Positions 1-7,235 of a DNA stretch of 32,271 bases are shown here, in pieces. The stretch covers positions 1 through 32,271 of the forward strand of contig NZ_JASMRU010000034.1 in assembly GCF_030462585.1 (NCBI RefSeq), read 5' to 3'. This DNA is from Pseudomonas sp. CAN1. Lineage in GTDB: Bacteria > Pseudomonadota > Gammaproteobacteria > Pseudomonadales > Pseudomonadaceae. How positions within the stretch are numbered: position 1 is the first letter of the stretch; each line of letters opens with the position of its first letter. The notes beneath the pieces were generated by a model that was not told the origin of the DNA, made no database searches, and saw nothing but the letters and a program-made list of their open reading frames with translations. A program made the position numbers and the translations under genes.

Positions 1-2
1 AG

Positions 3-407
3 TACTTCTGCCGCATCGTGCCGCTGTCGTACCGCAGCCTGGTGGTGATCCTCGCCGGCTTCTCGCTGCTGGTATCGAACCTGGGCCTGACCAAGCTCAT
101 CCAGTTCTCGATCCCGGTACTGACCGCCATCTACCCGCCGTGCATCGTGCTGGTGGCGCTGAGCTTCTGCGCCAGCCTGTGGCGTTCGCAGACCCGCATT
201 GTCGCCCCGGTGATGGTGATCTCCTTCGTCTTCGGCATCATCGATGCGCTGAAGGGCGCCAAGCTCGACGCCTGGACGCCGGCCTGGATGGAACACCTGC
301 CGCTGGCCGAACAGGGCCTCGCCTGGCTGATCCCCTCGGTCGCCATGCTGGCCGTGATGGTGGTCATCGACCGCCTGCTGGGCAAACCCCAGGAAGCGAT
401 GGCCTGA
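3..407 (+). CDS. brnQ: Branched-chain amino acid carrier, BrnQ/BraB type (C-terminal part only)
   Basis: The reading frame is open from the first bases of the window, so the gene begins upstream and only about 134 C-terminal residues are seen. The fragment carries several hydrophobic stretches and segments such as VSNLGLTKLIQFSIPVL and AIYPPCIVLVALSF, which are characteristic of the LIVCS family (BrnQ, BraB, BraZ). Known members are inner-membrane cation-coupled carriers for leucine, isoleucine and valine. The GTG at position 18 is an internal valine, not a start. A clear intrinsic terminator follows directly, so this is the last gene of its transcript. It is probably a core-genome gene marking the left edge of the catabolic region. 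The family call is firm; the choice between BraB and BraZ paralogues cannot be made from this fragment. Confidence 0.88.
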   Translation, partial: YFCRIVPLSYRSLVVILAGFSLLVSNLGLTKLIQFSIPVLTAIYPPCIVLVALSFCASLWRSQTRIVAPVMVISFVFGIIDALKGAKLDAWTPAWMEHLPLAEQGLAWLIPSVAMLAVMVVIDRLLGKPQEAMA

Positions 408-422
408 TCCCCGCCATCCCTG

Positions 423-452
423 AAAAAAAGCCGCCCACGAGGCGGCTTTTTT
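423..452 (+). terminator. Rho-independent terminator after brnQ
   Basis: A stem AGCCGCC / GGCGGCT (429-435 with 441-447) encloses a five-base loop and is followed by a run of T to 452. A run of A precedes the stem, so it could also act on leftward transcripts. It lies 15 bases after the brnQ stop codon. Confidence 0.88.
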
Positions 453-700
453 ATTGCCTGGAGAAATCTGCGGCAGTCTTTTTGTATGGGTGTAAATTCA
501 TGTAAATCAATTAACTACAGTATTTTTTGCCTGAATGGATCTACGTAAGGCTGACTGGTTCTACGTGAAGGTGGGGTACTTATCGCCCCTGGCGAGAGTC
601 CGCTACCGATCCAAAGCGGACATCTTCGAAAATGGTGTTTAGACATCGCGAGTAGTGTTAAATCCTGCCGTGTAATCAGGACAGAACCAGGGAGCGTTCA
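453..700 (+). promoter_or_regulatory. AT-richer intergenic region before the orphan gene
   Basis: This stretch is visibly richer in A+T than its surroundings. It holds two imperfect direct repeats around TCTACGT (537-550, reading GGATCTACGTAAGG, and 557-571, reading GGTTCTACGTGAAGG) and two TGTAAAT copies near 491-507. No coding region is convincing. It presumably carries the promoter of the gene starting at 701, whose ribosome binding site GGGAG lies at about 690. No promoter element could be assigned with confidence. Confidence 0.35.
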
Positions 701-1168
701 ATGCTTCATCAAATTCGGGCCATCTGCCACAAAGCAGGCTTTTCCAAAGGCCCCTGCGCCTGGCTTGCTATCGATGAGGTACCAATCGAGCAATGGATGG
801 CGGGCCATATCGATGACCCAGAGGTCTCGAAGCTCGGATTGTCGCTAATGTGGCTACTGGACGAAGAGGAGGACGCCCTCGCTGAGCGCCGTTTTGCCCC
901 GGGCGAGGATGGTACATCCACCTTAGTCCCGCTGCTGGTATGCAGCGACGATATGGATTTTGATTGCACTGTGCTGATGACAGAGCAGGTCATCGAGGGA
1001 GGAAAACTTCACTGGCGCCGCTTTGGCTGGAGCGCGTCGGGCGGTTTGGAGGTAGGGGTATCAACACGCTGGATCGCCGACAGCAAGCCAGTAAGTTTCG
1101 CTTTGAGCGACTTCAGCGATGCACTAAGCGAGCTGAAAAGAATAATGCGGCACTGTCGAGAGAACTGA
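701..1168 (+). CDS. Hypothetical protein, unrecognised, 155 aa
   Basis: I do not recognise this family. The ATG at 701 has a good ribosome binding site (GGGAG about 8 bases upstream). The product is acidic in its middle part (LLDEEEDALAE near residues 53-63), has no obvious signal peptide or membrane segment, and contains many Trp residues (W22, W32, W51 and others). The gene uses more A/T-ending codons than its neighbours, which suggests a recently acquired or strain-specific gene. It stands alone between brnQ and the convergent prpF-like gene. Small acidic soluble orphans of this kind are sometimes immunity or anti-phage proteins, but nothing here demonstrates such a role and no toxin gene is adjacent. 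Confidence 0.6.
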   Translation: MLHQIRAICHKAGFSKGPCAWLAIDEVPIEQWMAGHIDDPEVSKLGLSLMWLLDEEEDALAERRFAPGEDGTSTLVPLLVCSDDMDFDCTVLMTEQVIEGGKLHWRRFGWSASGGLEVGVSTRWIADSKPVSFALSDFSDALSELKRIMRHCREN

Positions 1169-1263
1169 GCCTCTTTCATCCACGCTTCCGTTTCTGACCG
1201 GAAGCTGCCGTTGCCCACGACAGCTTTCCTTTCTGGTGGAATCGTGAGGCCAGATACAACTAC

Positions 1264-2412
1264 TCAGGGTACAAAGGCCACGCCCGCCATCAGGCAGCGT
1301 GCCGTGCGGCGGAAGCCGAGCAGGCTGAATTCCGGGCTGCCGTTGACTGAAGCCAATGAGACCCCTACCTCCATGACACCCAGTGGATGGCCGATTCTCA
1401 GCTGCTGTGATGCGGGCTCATGGCGGGACAGTCCGTGGGCGATCGATCCGCTGATCCGCGACGCTGCCGCCAGGCAGATTGCGCCGGTGGCCGCGAGGCT
1501 GTCGTGGCATTTGCCAAGGAAGATGAGGCGTGCGCGCACGTCCATGCTCGAAGCCGGATGAGGCTCGCCACAGCTGTCATGAAAGCTGGCCGGTTCGGCG
1601 AGGCTCAGCAGCAGCGGGAGGCCCGGTCGATCCTGGCTGCGCCAATCATCCCAGAAGCCCAGGCGCTGACCTGCCTTGGCCTGTATTTCGGCCATGCGCT
1701 GGATGAGTTGCGGGTTGGCACTGATCGCGTCGGGTGACTCGCTGCCTTCCAGGCCGAGATCGGCCGCAGCGACCATCACGCAGGGGTTGCCGGCGTCGCA
1801 GAGGGTGATCTCGATGGACTCTCCGTTCTCCAGCAGCAACGTTTCGCTCGGCTGGCCCGTCGGCAATAGGTGGCCAGTGGTAGCGCCAACGGTGCCGGTA
1901 TAGTCCAGCAATATTCCGGCACCGCTGCCCGGCACGCCGGCGATCACGCAGTCACCGCTGACCTGCGCCTTGCCAGCCTGCACCGGGACCTGGGCGACCA
2001 GGATGCTGTCGGTGTTGCGGTTGTAGATGCGCACGGTGGTCAGCGGCTCGCGTGCCTCGACCAGGCCTTCGTCGATGGCGAAAGGTCCCACCGCCGCCGA
2101 GATGTTGCCGCAGTTCGCGCTGTAGCCGATCAGGTCGCGCTCGATGTCGACCTGGGCGAACAGGTAGTCGACGTCGGCATCCTCGCGCGAGGACGGGCGA
2201 ATGATGGCGACCTTGGAGGTGACCAGGCGCGAGCCGCCCAGGCCGTCGATCTGCAGAGGGTCCGGGCTGCCCATGATGCGCTTGAGTAGCGCATCGCGAG
2301 CGGGCTCCGCGGCGGGCAGGTGGTGTTCGTGAAAGAACAGCGCCTTGCTGGTGCCGCCGCGCATGAGCACACAGGGAATGCCGCGTTGTTCCGCCGCCGC
2401 CTGAAGGCTCAT
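1264..2412 (-). CDS. PrpF/GalD-family isomerase (4-oxalomesaconate tautomerase-like)
   Basis: The 382-residue product begins with IPCVLMRGGTSKALFF, and has QIDGLGGSRLVTSKVAII and SANCGNISAAVGPFAI; together these are signatures of the PrpF family. Known members move a double bond or proton in polycarboxylates: PrpF acts on 2-methyl-aconitate and GalD on 4-oxalomesaconate in gallate breakdown. The fold is diaminopimelate-epimerase-like, with an active-site Cys expected in the SANCGN motif. The start codon overlaps the flavin reductase stop by four bases, so the two are translationally coupled. No prpB, prpC or acnD gene lies in the window, so a methylcitrate role is unlikely. The substrate is unknown; an unsaturated di- or tricarboxylate is my inference. 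Confidence 0.82.
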   Translation of the reverse strand: MSLQAAAEQRGIPCVLMRGGTSKALFFHEHHLPAAEPARDALLKRIMGSPDPLQIDGLGGSRLVTSKVAIIRPSSREDADVDYLFAQVDIERDLIGYSANCGNISAAVGPFAIDEGLVEAREPLTTVRIYNRNTDSILVAQVPVQAGKAQVSGDCVIAGVPGSGAGILLDYTGTVGATTGHLLPTGQPSETLLLENGESIEITLCDAGNPCVMVAAADLGLEGSESPDAISANPQLIQRMAEIQAKAGQRLGFWDDWRSQDRPGLPLLLSLAEPASFHDSCGEPHPASSMDVRARLIFLGKCHDSLAATGAICLAAASRISGSIAHGLSRHEPASQQLRIGHPLGVMEVGVSLASVNGSPEFSLLGFRRTARCLMAGVAFVP

Positions 2413-2945
2413 GCCGAGGCGCTGCGGCTGGCGCGCAGGCCGGCAGCCGGATCGTGGCTGCGGGTAGCCAGGTAGCGGCCCGAGCCGAAGGCCAGCGGCT
2501 CGCGGTCGCTATGGCCGATGCGCAGGACCCGGCCCAGGTAGATGACGTGGTCACCGCCGGGGTATTGGGCGACTTTCTCGCACTCCAGGTAGGCCGTGGT
2601 GTCGGCCAGTACCGGCGCTGCATGCGCGCCGTCGAGCAACTCTATGCCGGCGAACTTGTCATCCCTGGACTGGGCGAAGTGGTTGGACAGCGCCACCTGG
2701 TCCTGGGCAAGGATGTTGATCGTGAAATGCGTGCCGGCCTGGAAGGCCGAGTAGCTGCGCGAGGACAGCGCCTGGCTCCAGAGCACCAGCGGCGGGTCCA
2801 GGGACACCGAGCTGAAGGAGTTGGCGGTAACACCGTGGGCTATACCGGCGGCGTCGCGTGTGGTGATCACGGTCACCCCAGTCACGAAGGTGCCCAGTAC
2901 GTCACGGAGCTGGCGGGAGTCGAAGGGGGCATTGGCGATGGTCAT
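2409..2945 (-). CDS. Flavin reductase family protein (reductase component of a two-component monooxygenase)
   Basis: The 178-residue product has the flavin-reductase-like (HpaC/NtaB type) layout. GTFVTGVTVITT is near residues 19-30, followed by ANSFSSVSLDPPLVLW in the flavin-binding region and the GDHVIYLGRV strand. Such enzymes use NAD(P)H to supply reduced FMN or FAD to a partner monooxygenase. The obvious partner is the LLM-class monooxygenase at 4158-5522, encoded on the opposite arm of the cluster. The gene sits between the LysR gene (112 bases upstream) and the overlapping prpF-like gene, so all three may share a transcript. The last 15 or so residues (AAGLRASRSASA) look like a variable tail. 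Confidence 0.85.
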   Translation of the reverse strand: MTIANAPFDSRQLRDVLGTFVTGVTVITTRDAAGIAHGVTANSFSSVSLDPPLVLWSQALSSRSYSAFQAGTHFTINILAQDQVALSNHFAQSRDDKFAGIELLDGAHAAPVLADTTAYLECEKVAQYPGGDHVIYLGRVLRIGHSDREPLAFGSGRYLATRSHDPAAGLRASRSASA

Positions 2946-3057
2946 TGGCGGGCGTTCTCCGGTGGCCTGATTGCTGCCGGAAAAGTCTAGGGAGCGCGCG
3001 GCTGGCCCAACAATTCATCAAATCCAATCGGCTTATAGAAATCGCGAATATATCGAT

Positions 3058-4020
3058 CTAGCTGCTGATCTGCCGGGCAACGGTTTCCGGTTTCAGATTG
3101 CGCTCGAGGAACTCGCAGAACGCCTGGGTGGCTTGGCTTGGCTCGCCCTTGCGGGGGAACACCAGGCCAAAATCGCGGTGCAGCTCCAGCCCCTTCAGGC
3201 TGATGATCCTGTGCTCCGCGGCACTGCCGCTGAGGGCGATCAGGCGCGGCAGAAGGGTCACGCCCATGCCGGCATCGAGGAGCCCGACCAGGGTGTTCAG
3301 GTTGCTGACGATCTTTGCCGGCGGCATCGACAGCCCCAGCTCCTGCAGGCGCTCGTCGATACGCGCGCGGGTCGGCTGGTACTGCTCGATGAGCGTCAGC
3401 GGGTAGTCGACCAGCACCTCCGGCGCCACGCTGGCGTGCCGCGCCAGCGGATGGTTCGACGGTGCGACCAGGACCATTTCGCCGCTCCACAGCAGCTTGC
3501 GCGGGTAGGGTTCTGCCCGCTCGTCGAACGCCGCGACCAGGAAGTCGGCGCTACCGGCATCCAGTGCGTCCAGCGCGTCGGTGTACTGCAGGTCGAGCAG
3601 TTCCACCTGTACTTGCGGATAGCGCTCGCTGTAGGCGCGGATCACCGACGGCAGGCTGCGTGCCGCCAGGGTAGGGGTGGCGGCAACGCGTACGCGCAGC
3701 CGGGCTTCGTTGGCCTGCTGACGGAAATCGTCGATCAGCCGCAGCAGTCCGCGCAGGGCGATGGACGCTTCATCGGCCAGGCGCTGGCCGGCGTCGGTCA
3801 GCCCGACCTTGCGCGTAGTGCGCTCCAGCAGCTTGCAACCCAGGATCGCCTCCAGGCGCTGCACGCGACTGGTGATCGAGGGCTGGGTGACGTGCAGGCG
3901 CTGCGCGGCGAGGCTGAAGCTGCCGGTTTCGGCAACGGCGAGGAAGGTTTCGAGTTCGGACAGCTTGATGCCCATCGCGGAGACAGGTTCAGCGGCAGAA
4001 GCAGAGGTCGGGCGAGTCAT
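3058..4020 (-). CDS. LysR-family transcriptional regulator of cluster A
   Basis: The N-terminal winged helix-turn-helix is clear (LSELETFLAVAETGSFSLAA then LHVTQPSITSRVQRLE), followed by a periplasmic-binding-protein-like effector domain (about residues 105-305) ending in the typical GMGVTLLPRLIAL region. LysR regulators usually act as tetramers on divergent promoters and respond to a pathway intermediate. It is transcribed away from the monooxygenase gene, and a perfect inverted repeat at 4036-4054 lies in between, only 15 bases from this start codon. Binding there would fit both autoregulation and control of the rightward operon. An internal ATG at 3975 would give a more typical LysR N-terminus but has no ribosome binding site, so the longer form is listed with some doubt. 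Confidence 0.9.
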   Translation of the reverse strand: MTRPTSASAAEPVSAMGIKLSELETFLAVAETGSFSLAAQRLHVTQPSITSRVQRLEAILGCKLLERTTRKVGLTDAGQRLADEASIALRGLLRLIDDFRQQANEARLRVRVAATPTLAARSLPSVIRAYSERYPQVQVELLDLQYTDALDALDAGSADFLVAAFDERAEPYPRKLLWSGEMVLVAPSNHPLARHASVAPEVLVDYPLTLIEQYQPTRARIDERLQELGLSMPPAKIVSNLNTLVGLLDAGMGVTLLPRLIALSGSAAEHRIISLKGLELHRDFGLVFPRKGEPSQATQAFCEFLERNLKPETVARQISS

Positions 4021-4035
4021 GCGCGGTTCTTGTAT

Positions 4036-4054
4036 TTATTGGCGTTGCCAATAA
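4036..4054. promoter_or_regulatory. Perfect inverted repeat, probable LysR operator
   Basis: TTATTGGCGTTGCCAATAA has perfect 8-base arms and a 3-base spacer. Its core TTGGC-N3-GCCAA fits the T-N11-A pattern of LysR-type binding sites. It lies in the divergent promoter region between the LysR gene and the monooxygenase gene. The position and symmetry are seen directly; the binding protein is inferred. Confidence 0.75.
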
Positions 4055-4157
4055 GTCTATCGCAGAAGGTGATTTGTTCAATCCCCGGATGCTCCCCAAA
4101 GATAGCGCCGACCCCAGGGCCGCCACAGGCAGCCCGCTACCGTTGGAGAGCTATCAG

Positions 4158-5522
4158 ATGAGTTCCGAAGTGCCGCGCCAGATCAGCATGGTCGCCTTCA
4201 TGCAGGCCCAGAATTGCTCGAATTATGTCGGCTCCTGGCGCCACCCGGCGACCATGAACGACTTCATGGAGCCGGAGTACTACCAGCGCATCGCCCGCAC
4301 CCTGGAAGACGGTCTGTTCGACATGGCGTTCTTCGACGATCGCCTGGCGATGCCCGACATCTACGGTGCCGATCACCGCGAGACGGTGGCGCACGGCATC
4401 CGCGCGGTGAAGCTCGACCCGACCCCGGTGCTGATGGCGATGGCCGCGGTGACCCGCAAGCTGGGCCTGGGCGCGACCTGCTCGACCACCTACTACGAGC
4501 CTTTCCATGTGGCGCGCCTGTTCGCCACCCTCGACCTGATGACCAAGGGCCGGGTGGCCTGGAACGTGGTCACTTCGCTCAACGATTCGGAAGCGGAGAA
4601 CTTCGGCCGCGACGCCCACGAAGAGCACGACCTGCGCTACGACCGCGCCGACGAATTCCTCGAAGTGGTGATGGGGCATTGGGATAGCTGGGAAGACGGC
4701 GCGCTGATCCTCGACAAGCAGGGCGACCGCTTCGCCGATCCGCAGAAGGTTCATCGCCTGGATCACGCCGGGCGCTTCTACAAGTCCCGCGGGCCGTTCA
4801 CCGTGCCGCGTTCGCGCCAGGGCAACCCGGTGATCCTGCAGGCCGGGCAGAGTGGCCGCGGCATGGCCTTCGCCGCGCGCTGGGCCGAGCTGGTGTTCGC
4901 CGCCTACCCGAACCTGGAGATCGGCAAGAAGCAGTACGCCCACCTCAAGGGCGCTGCCGAAGCGGCCGGTCGTGACCCGGCAAGCGTGAAGATCGCCCCG
5001 GCGGTGAAGGTCTTCGTCGCCGAGAGCGAGGCTCTGGCGCGGGAGAAGTACGAGTACGCCGGCAGCATGGGCAAGCCTATCGACGCCTTGGCGCTGCTGT
5101 GCGAAGTGCTCAATGTCGACTTCTCCAGCCGTCCCTACGAGCAGCCTTTCAGTGATGAGGAGCTCGCCGCGGTGTCCTGGCACAGCCTGCGCGACCAGGT
5201 GATCCGCGTGAGCGGCAAGAAGAACCCCTCGGTGCGCGACTTCGTCGAGTGCAGCGGGCGCGGCACCATCAAGGAAGGCCCGGCCTTCATCGGCACGCCG
5301 ACGCAGGTCGCCGACCAGATGCAGGAATGGTTCGAGAGCTGCTGCGACGGTTTCGTCCTGCAGGCCACCTCGATGCCGGGCACCTATGAAGAGTTCGTCC
5401 GCCTGGTGGTGCCGGAACTGCAACGCCGCGGCCTCTACCGCAAGGCTTATCCGGGCGAGACGCTGCGCGACACCCTGGGCCTGGAACGGCCGGCAGCGCG
5501 CGACTGGCGCCGCTACAGCTGA
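4158..5522 (+). CDS. LLM-class flavin-dependent monooxygenase, NtaA/SnaA/DszA type
   Basis: From the ATG at 4158, which has a GGAGAG ribosome binding site, the product is 454 residues, close to NtaA and DszA. An upstream in-frame ATG at 4074 lacks a comparable site. Family marks include GSWRHPATMNDF near the N-terminus, RVAWNVVTSLNDSEAENFG in the flavin-binding barrel, and NPVILQAGQSGRG before the WAELVFAAYP segment. Characterised relatives use reduced FMN and oxygen to split C-N or C-S bonds (nitrilotriacetate, EDTA, dibenzothiophene sulfone) or to insert oxygen into a ring. The partner flavin reductase is encoded divergently at 2409-2945. It is the first gene of the rightward operon. The real substrate is unknown; the neighbouring PrpF- and PrpD-like enzymes make a polycarboxylate product plausible. 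Confidence 0.9.
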   Translation: MSSEVPRQISMVAFMQAQNCSNYVGSWRHPATMNDFMEPEYYQRIARTLEDGLFDMAFFDDRLAMPDIYGADHRETVAHGIRAVKLDPTPVLMAMAAVTRKLGLGATCSTTYYEPFHVARLFATLDLMTKGRVAWNVVTSLNDSEAENFGRDAHEEHDLRYDRADEFLEVVMGHWDSWEDGALILDKQGDRFADPQKVHRLDHAGRFYKSRGPFTVPRSRQGNPVILQAGQSGRGMAFAARWAELVFAAYPNLEIGKKQYAHLKGAAEAAGRDPASVKIAPAVKVFVAESEALAREKYEYAGSMGKPIDALALLCEVLNVDFSSRPYEQPFSDEELAAVSWHSLRDQVIRVSGKKNPSVRDFVECSGRGTIKEGPAFIGTPTQVADQMQEWFESCCDGFVLQATSMPGTYEEFVRLVVPELQRRGLYRKAYPGETLRDTLGLERPAARDWRRYS

Positions 5523-5533
5523 GGGCGCCGACG

Positions 5534-6898
5534 ATGAAGGAAATCAGGATTCTCACGCCCATCGGCATGCTGGGCTACGGCGTCCCCGAGGGCGACTTCG
5601 AGGCTGGGCTTGAAGCCGGCGCGCAGGTGGTGATCGTCGATTCCGGTTCGACCGATCCGGGGCCTTACCAGCTCGGGTTGGGCGAAACCCTGGCCAAGCC
5701 CGAGGCCTACGCCCGTGACCTGCGCATCCTACTCAAGGGTTGCCGGGCGCACGGCGTGCCGCTGCTGATCAGCTCGGCCGGCGGCCCCGGTACTGCCGAG
5801 CAGGTCGATGACATGGTGCGGATGATCCAGGAGATCGCCGGCCAGCTGGCGTACCAGCCGAAGATCGCCGCCATCTACGCCGATGTCGACGCGGCCCTGG
5901 TCAGCGAGCGCTTTGCTGCCGGGCGCATCGAGCCGTGCGCGTCGGCGCCGGGGTTGACCCAGGAGGATATCGACCAGTCGGTGCGGATCGTTGCGCAGAT
6001 GGGCGCCGAGCCGATCCTGCGGGTGCTGCGCGAACACCCGGATGTCGACGTGGTGGTGGCCGGGCGCGCCTACGATCCGGCGCCGTTCGCGGCCTTTTGC
6101 ATGCTCCACGGCATCGAGCCGGGCATCTACTGGCACATGGGCAAGATCATGGAGTGCGGCGGCGTCTGCGCCGAACCCAAGGGCAAGGTAATCCTTGCCA
6201 CGGTACGCGCCGACAGCTTCGACCTGGAGCCGATGAACCCTGCGGCGCGCTGCACGCCCACCTCGGTGGCTGCACACACCCTGTACGAGAAGAGTCGCCC
6301 GGACCTGTTGCCCGGCCCAGGTGGGGTACTGGACCTGGGGAACTCCCGCTACGAGGCGCTCGATGAACGCCGGGTGCGCGTCAGTGGCAGCGTGTTCCGC
6401 CCCTCGCCAACCTACCAGGTCAAGCTCGAAGGCGCGGCGCTGGAGGGCTACCGGACGATCTTCATCGGCGGCGTGCGGGACCCGATCCTGATCGGCATGA
6501 TCGATGCCGCGCTGGGTTCGATCCGCCACTACCTGCATGGCTTCTACCCGCAGATGGCGACCGGCGAGGCGCAGCTGAACTTCCACGTCTACGGCAAGCA
6601 CGCAGTGATGGGCGAGCGCGAGCCGCTGCGTCAGCACGACCCGCACGAGATCGGTGTGCTGGGCGAAGTCACCGCGCCGACCCAGGCGCTGGCCAACGCC
6701 ATCTGCAGCACTGCGCGTATTGCCATGCTGCACATGCCCTATCCGGGGCAGTTGGCCACCGGCGGCAACTTTGCCATTCCGTTGAACCCGCCGGAGAACC
6801 CGCTGGGGCCGGTGTGCCGTTTCTCGCTCTATCACCTGATGGAGCTGGACTCGCCGCAGGAGCTGTTCCCCTATCGCATCGTGGAGGCCCGCGCATGA
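5534..6898 (+). CDS. AtuA-like DUF1446 protein (acyclic terpene utilisation AtuA family)
   Basis: The 454-residue product matches the DUF1446/AtuA core: ILTPIGMLGYGVPEGDF at the N-terminus, IDSGSTDPGPYQLGLG-like text near residues 36-52, SAGGPGT, VVAGRAYDPAPFAAF, and GKIMECGGVCAEPKG near residues 199-216. AtuA is needed for citronellol and geraniol use in Pseudomonas, but the chemistry of the family is not established, and many homologues occur in clusters for unrelated acids. The gene starts 11 bases after the monooxygenase and overlaps the DUF4387 gene by four bases. None of the other atu genes (geranyl-CoA carboxylase, AtuB, AtuD) is present, so a terpene pathway is not supported. Confidence 0.85.
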   Translation: MKEIRILTPIGMLGYGVPEGDFEAGLEAGAQVVIVDSGSTDPGPYQLGLGETLAKPEAYARDLRILLKGCRAHGVPLLISSAGGPGTAEQVDDMVRMIQEIAGQLAYQPKIAAIYADVDAALVSERFAAGRIEPCASAPGLTQEDIDQSVRIVAQMGAEPILRVLREHPDVDVVVAGRAYDPAPFAAFCMLHGIEPGIYWHMGKIMECGGVCAEPKGKVILATVRADSFDLEPMNPAARCTPTSVAAHTLYEKSRPDLLPGPGGVLDLGNSRYEALDERRVRVSGSVFRPSPTYQVKLEGAALEGYRTIFIGGVRDPILIGMIDAALGSIRHYLHGFYPQMATGEAQLNFHVYGKHAVMGEREPLRQHDPHEIGVLGEVTAPTQALANAICSTARIAMLHMPYPGQLATGGNFAIPLNPPENPLGPVCRFSLYHLMELDSPQELFPYRIVEARA

Positions 6899-7206
6899 CT
6901 GCCTTGAGGCATCTGGCCCAGGTGATTCGCAGCAAGAACGCCGGGCCTTTCGAGATCACCTTCGACGTCATCTTCGCCGAGCGGGCGGATTACCAGCGAG
7001 TCCGCGATAGCGGGGTGCTGACGCCGCAACTGATCGGCGAGCTGTATCAGGTCGATCCGCAGGAAATGGTCAGCTTCATGTTCTTCGAGCCGGCCCTGGC
7101 CTTCAAATTCACCCTCGTGCGCCCTGGCCGGCAGGGCGGTATCGGCGAGCGCGACACCTTCGGCGCCCAGCAGCATGCACCGCTGCTGGATATCGAGATT
7201 CCCTGA
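6895..7206 (+). CDS. DUF4387 family protein, small partner of the AtuA-like protein
   Basis: The start ATG at 6895 overlaps the preceding stop codon (ATGA), giving 103 residues. The text LAQVIRSKNAGPFEITFDVIF followed by YQVDPQEMVSFMFFEPALAFKFTLVRP is typical of DUF4387, an AtuA-associated small domain that in many bacteria is encoded next to, or fused with, DUF1446. The tight overlap suggests that the two proteins form one complex. No catalytic residues are known, and the biochemical role is undefined. Confidence 0.85.
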   Translation: MTALRHLAQVIRSKNAGPFEITFDVIFAERADYQRVRDSGVLTPQLIGELYQVDPQEMVSFMFFEPALAFKFTLVRPGRQGGIGERDTFGAQQHAPLLDIEIP

Positions 7207-7235
7207 CCCGCACCGAATACAAAAAGGAGAACCCC

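Noticed and set aside
1184..1205. GCTTCCG / CGGAAGC hairpin after the orphan gene
   Set aside because: No T run follows and the stem is short; not enough to call a terminator.
3030..3056. AT-rich TCGCGA-centred inverted repeat before the flavin reductase gene
   Set aside because: The arms are imperfect beyond the six-base core; it cannot be separated from chance.
5534..7206. Acyclic terpene utilisation (atu) operon
   Set aside because: Only the AtuA-like and DUF4387 parts are present; geranyl-CoA carboxylase and the other atu genes are absent.
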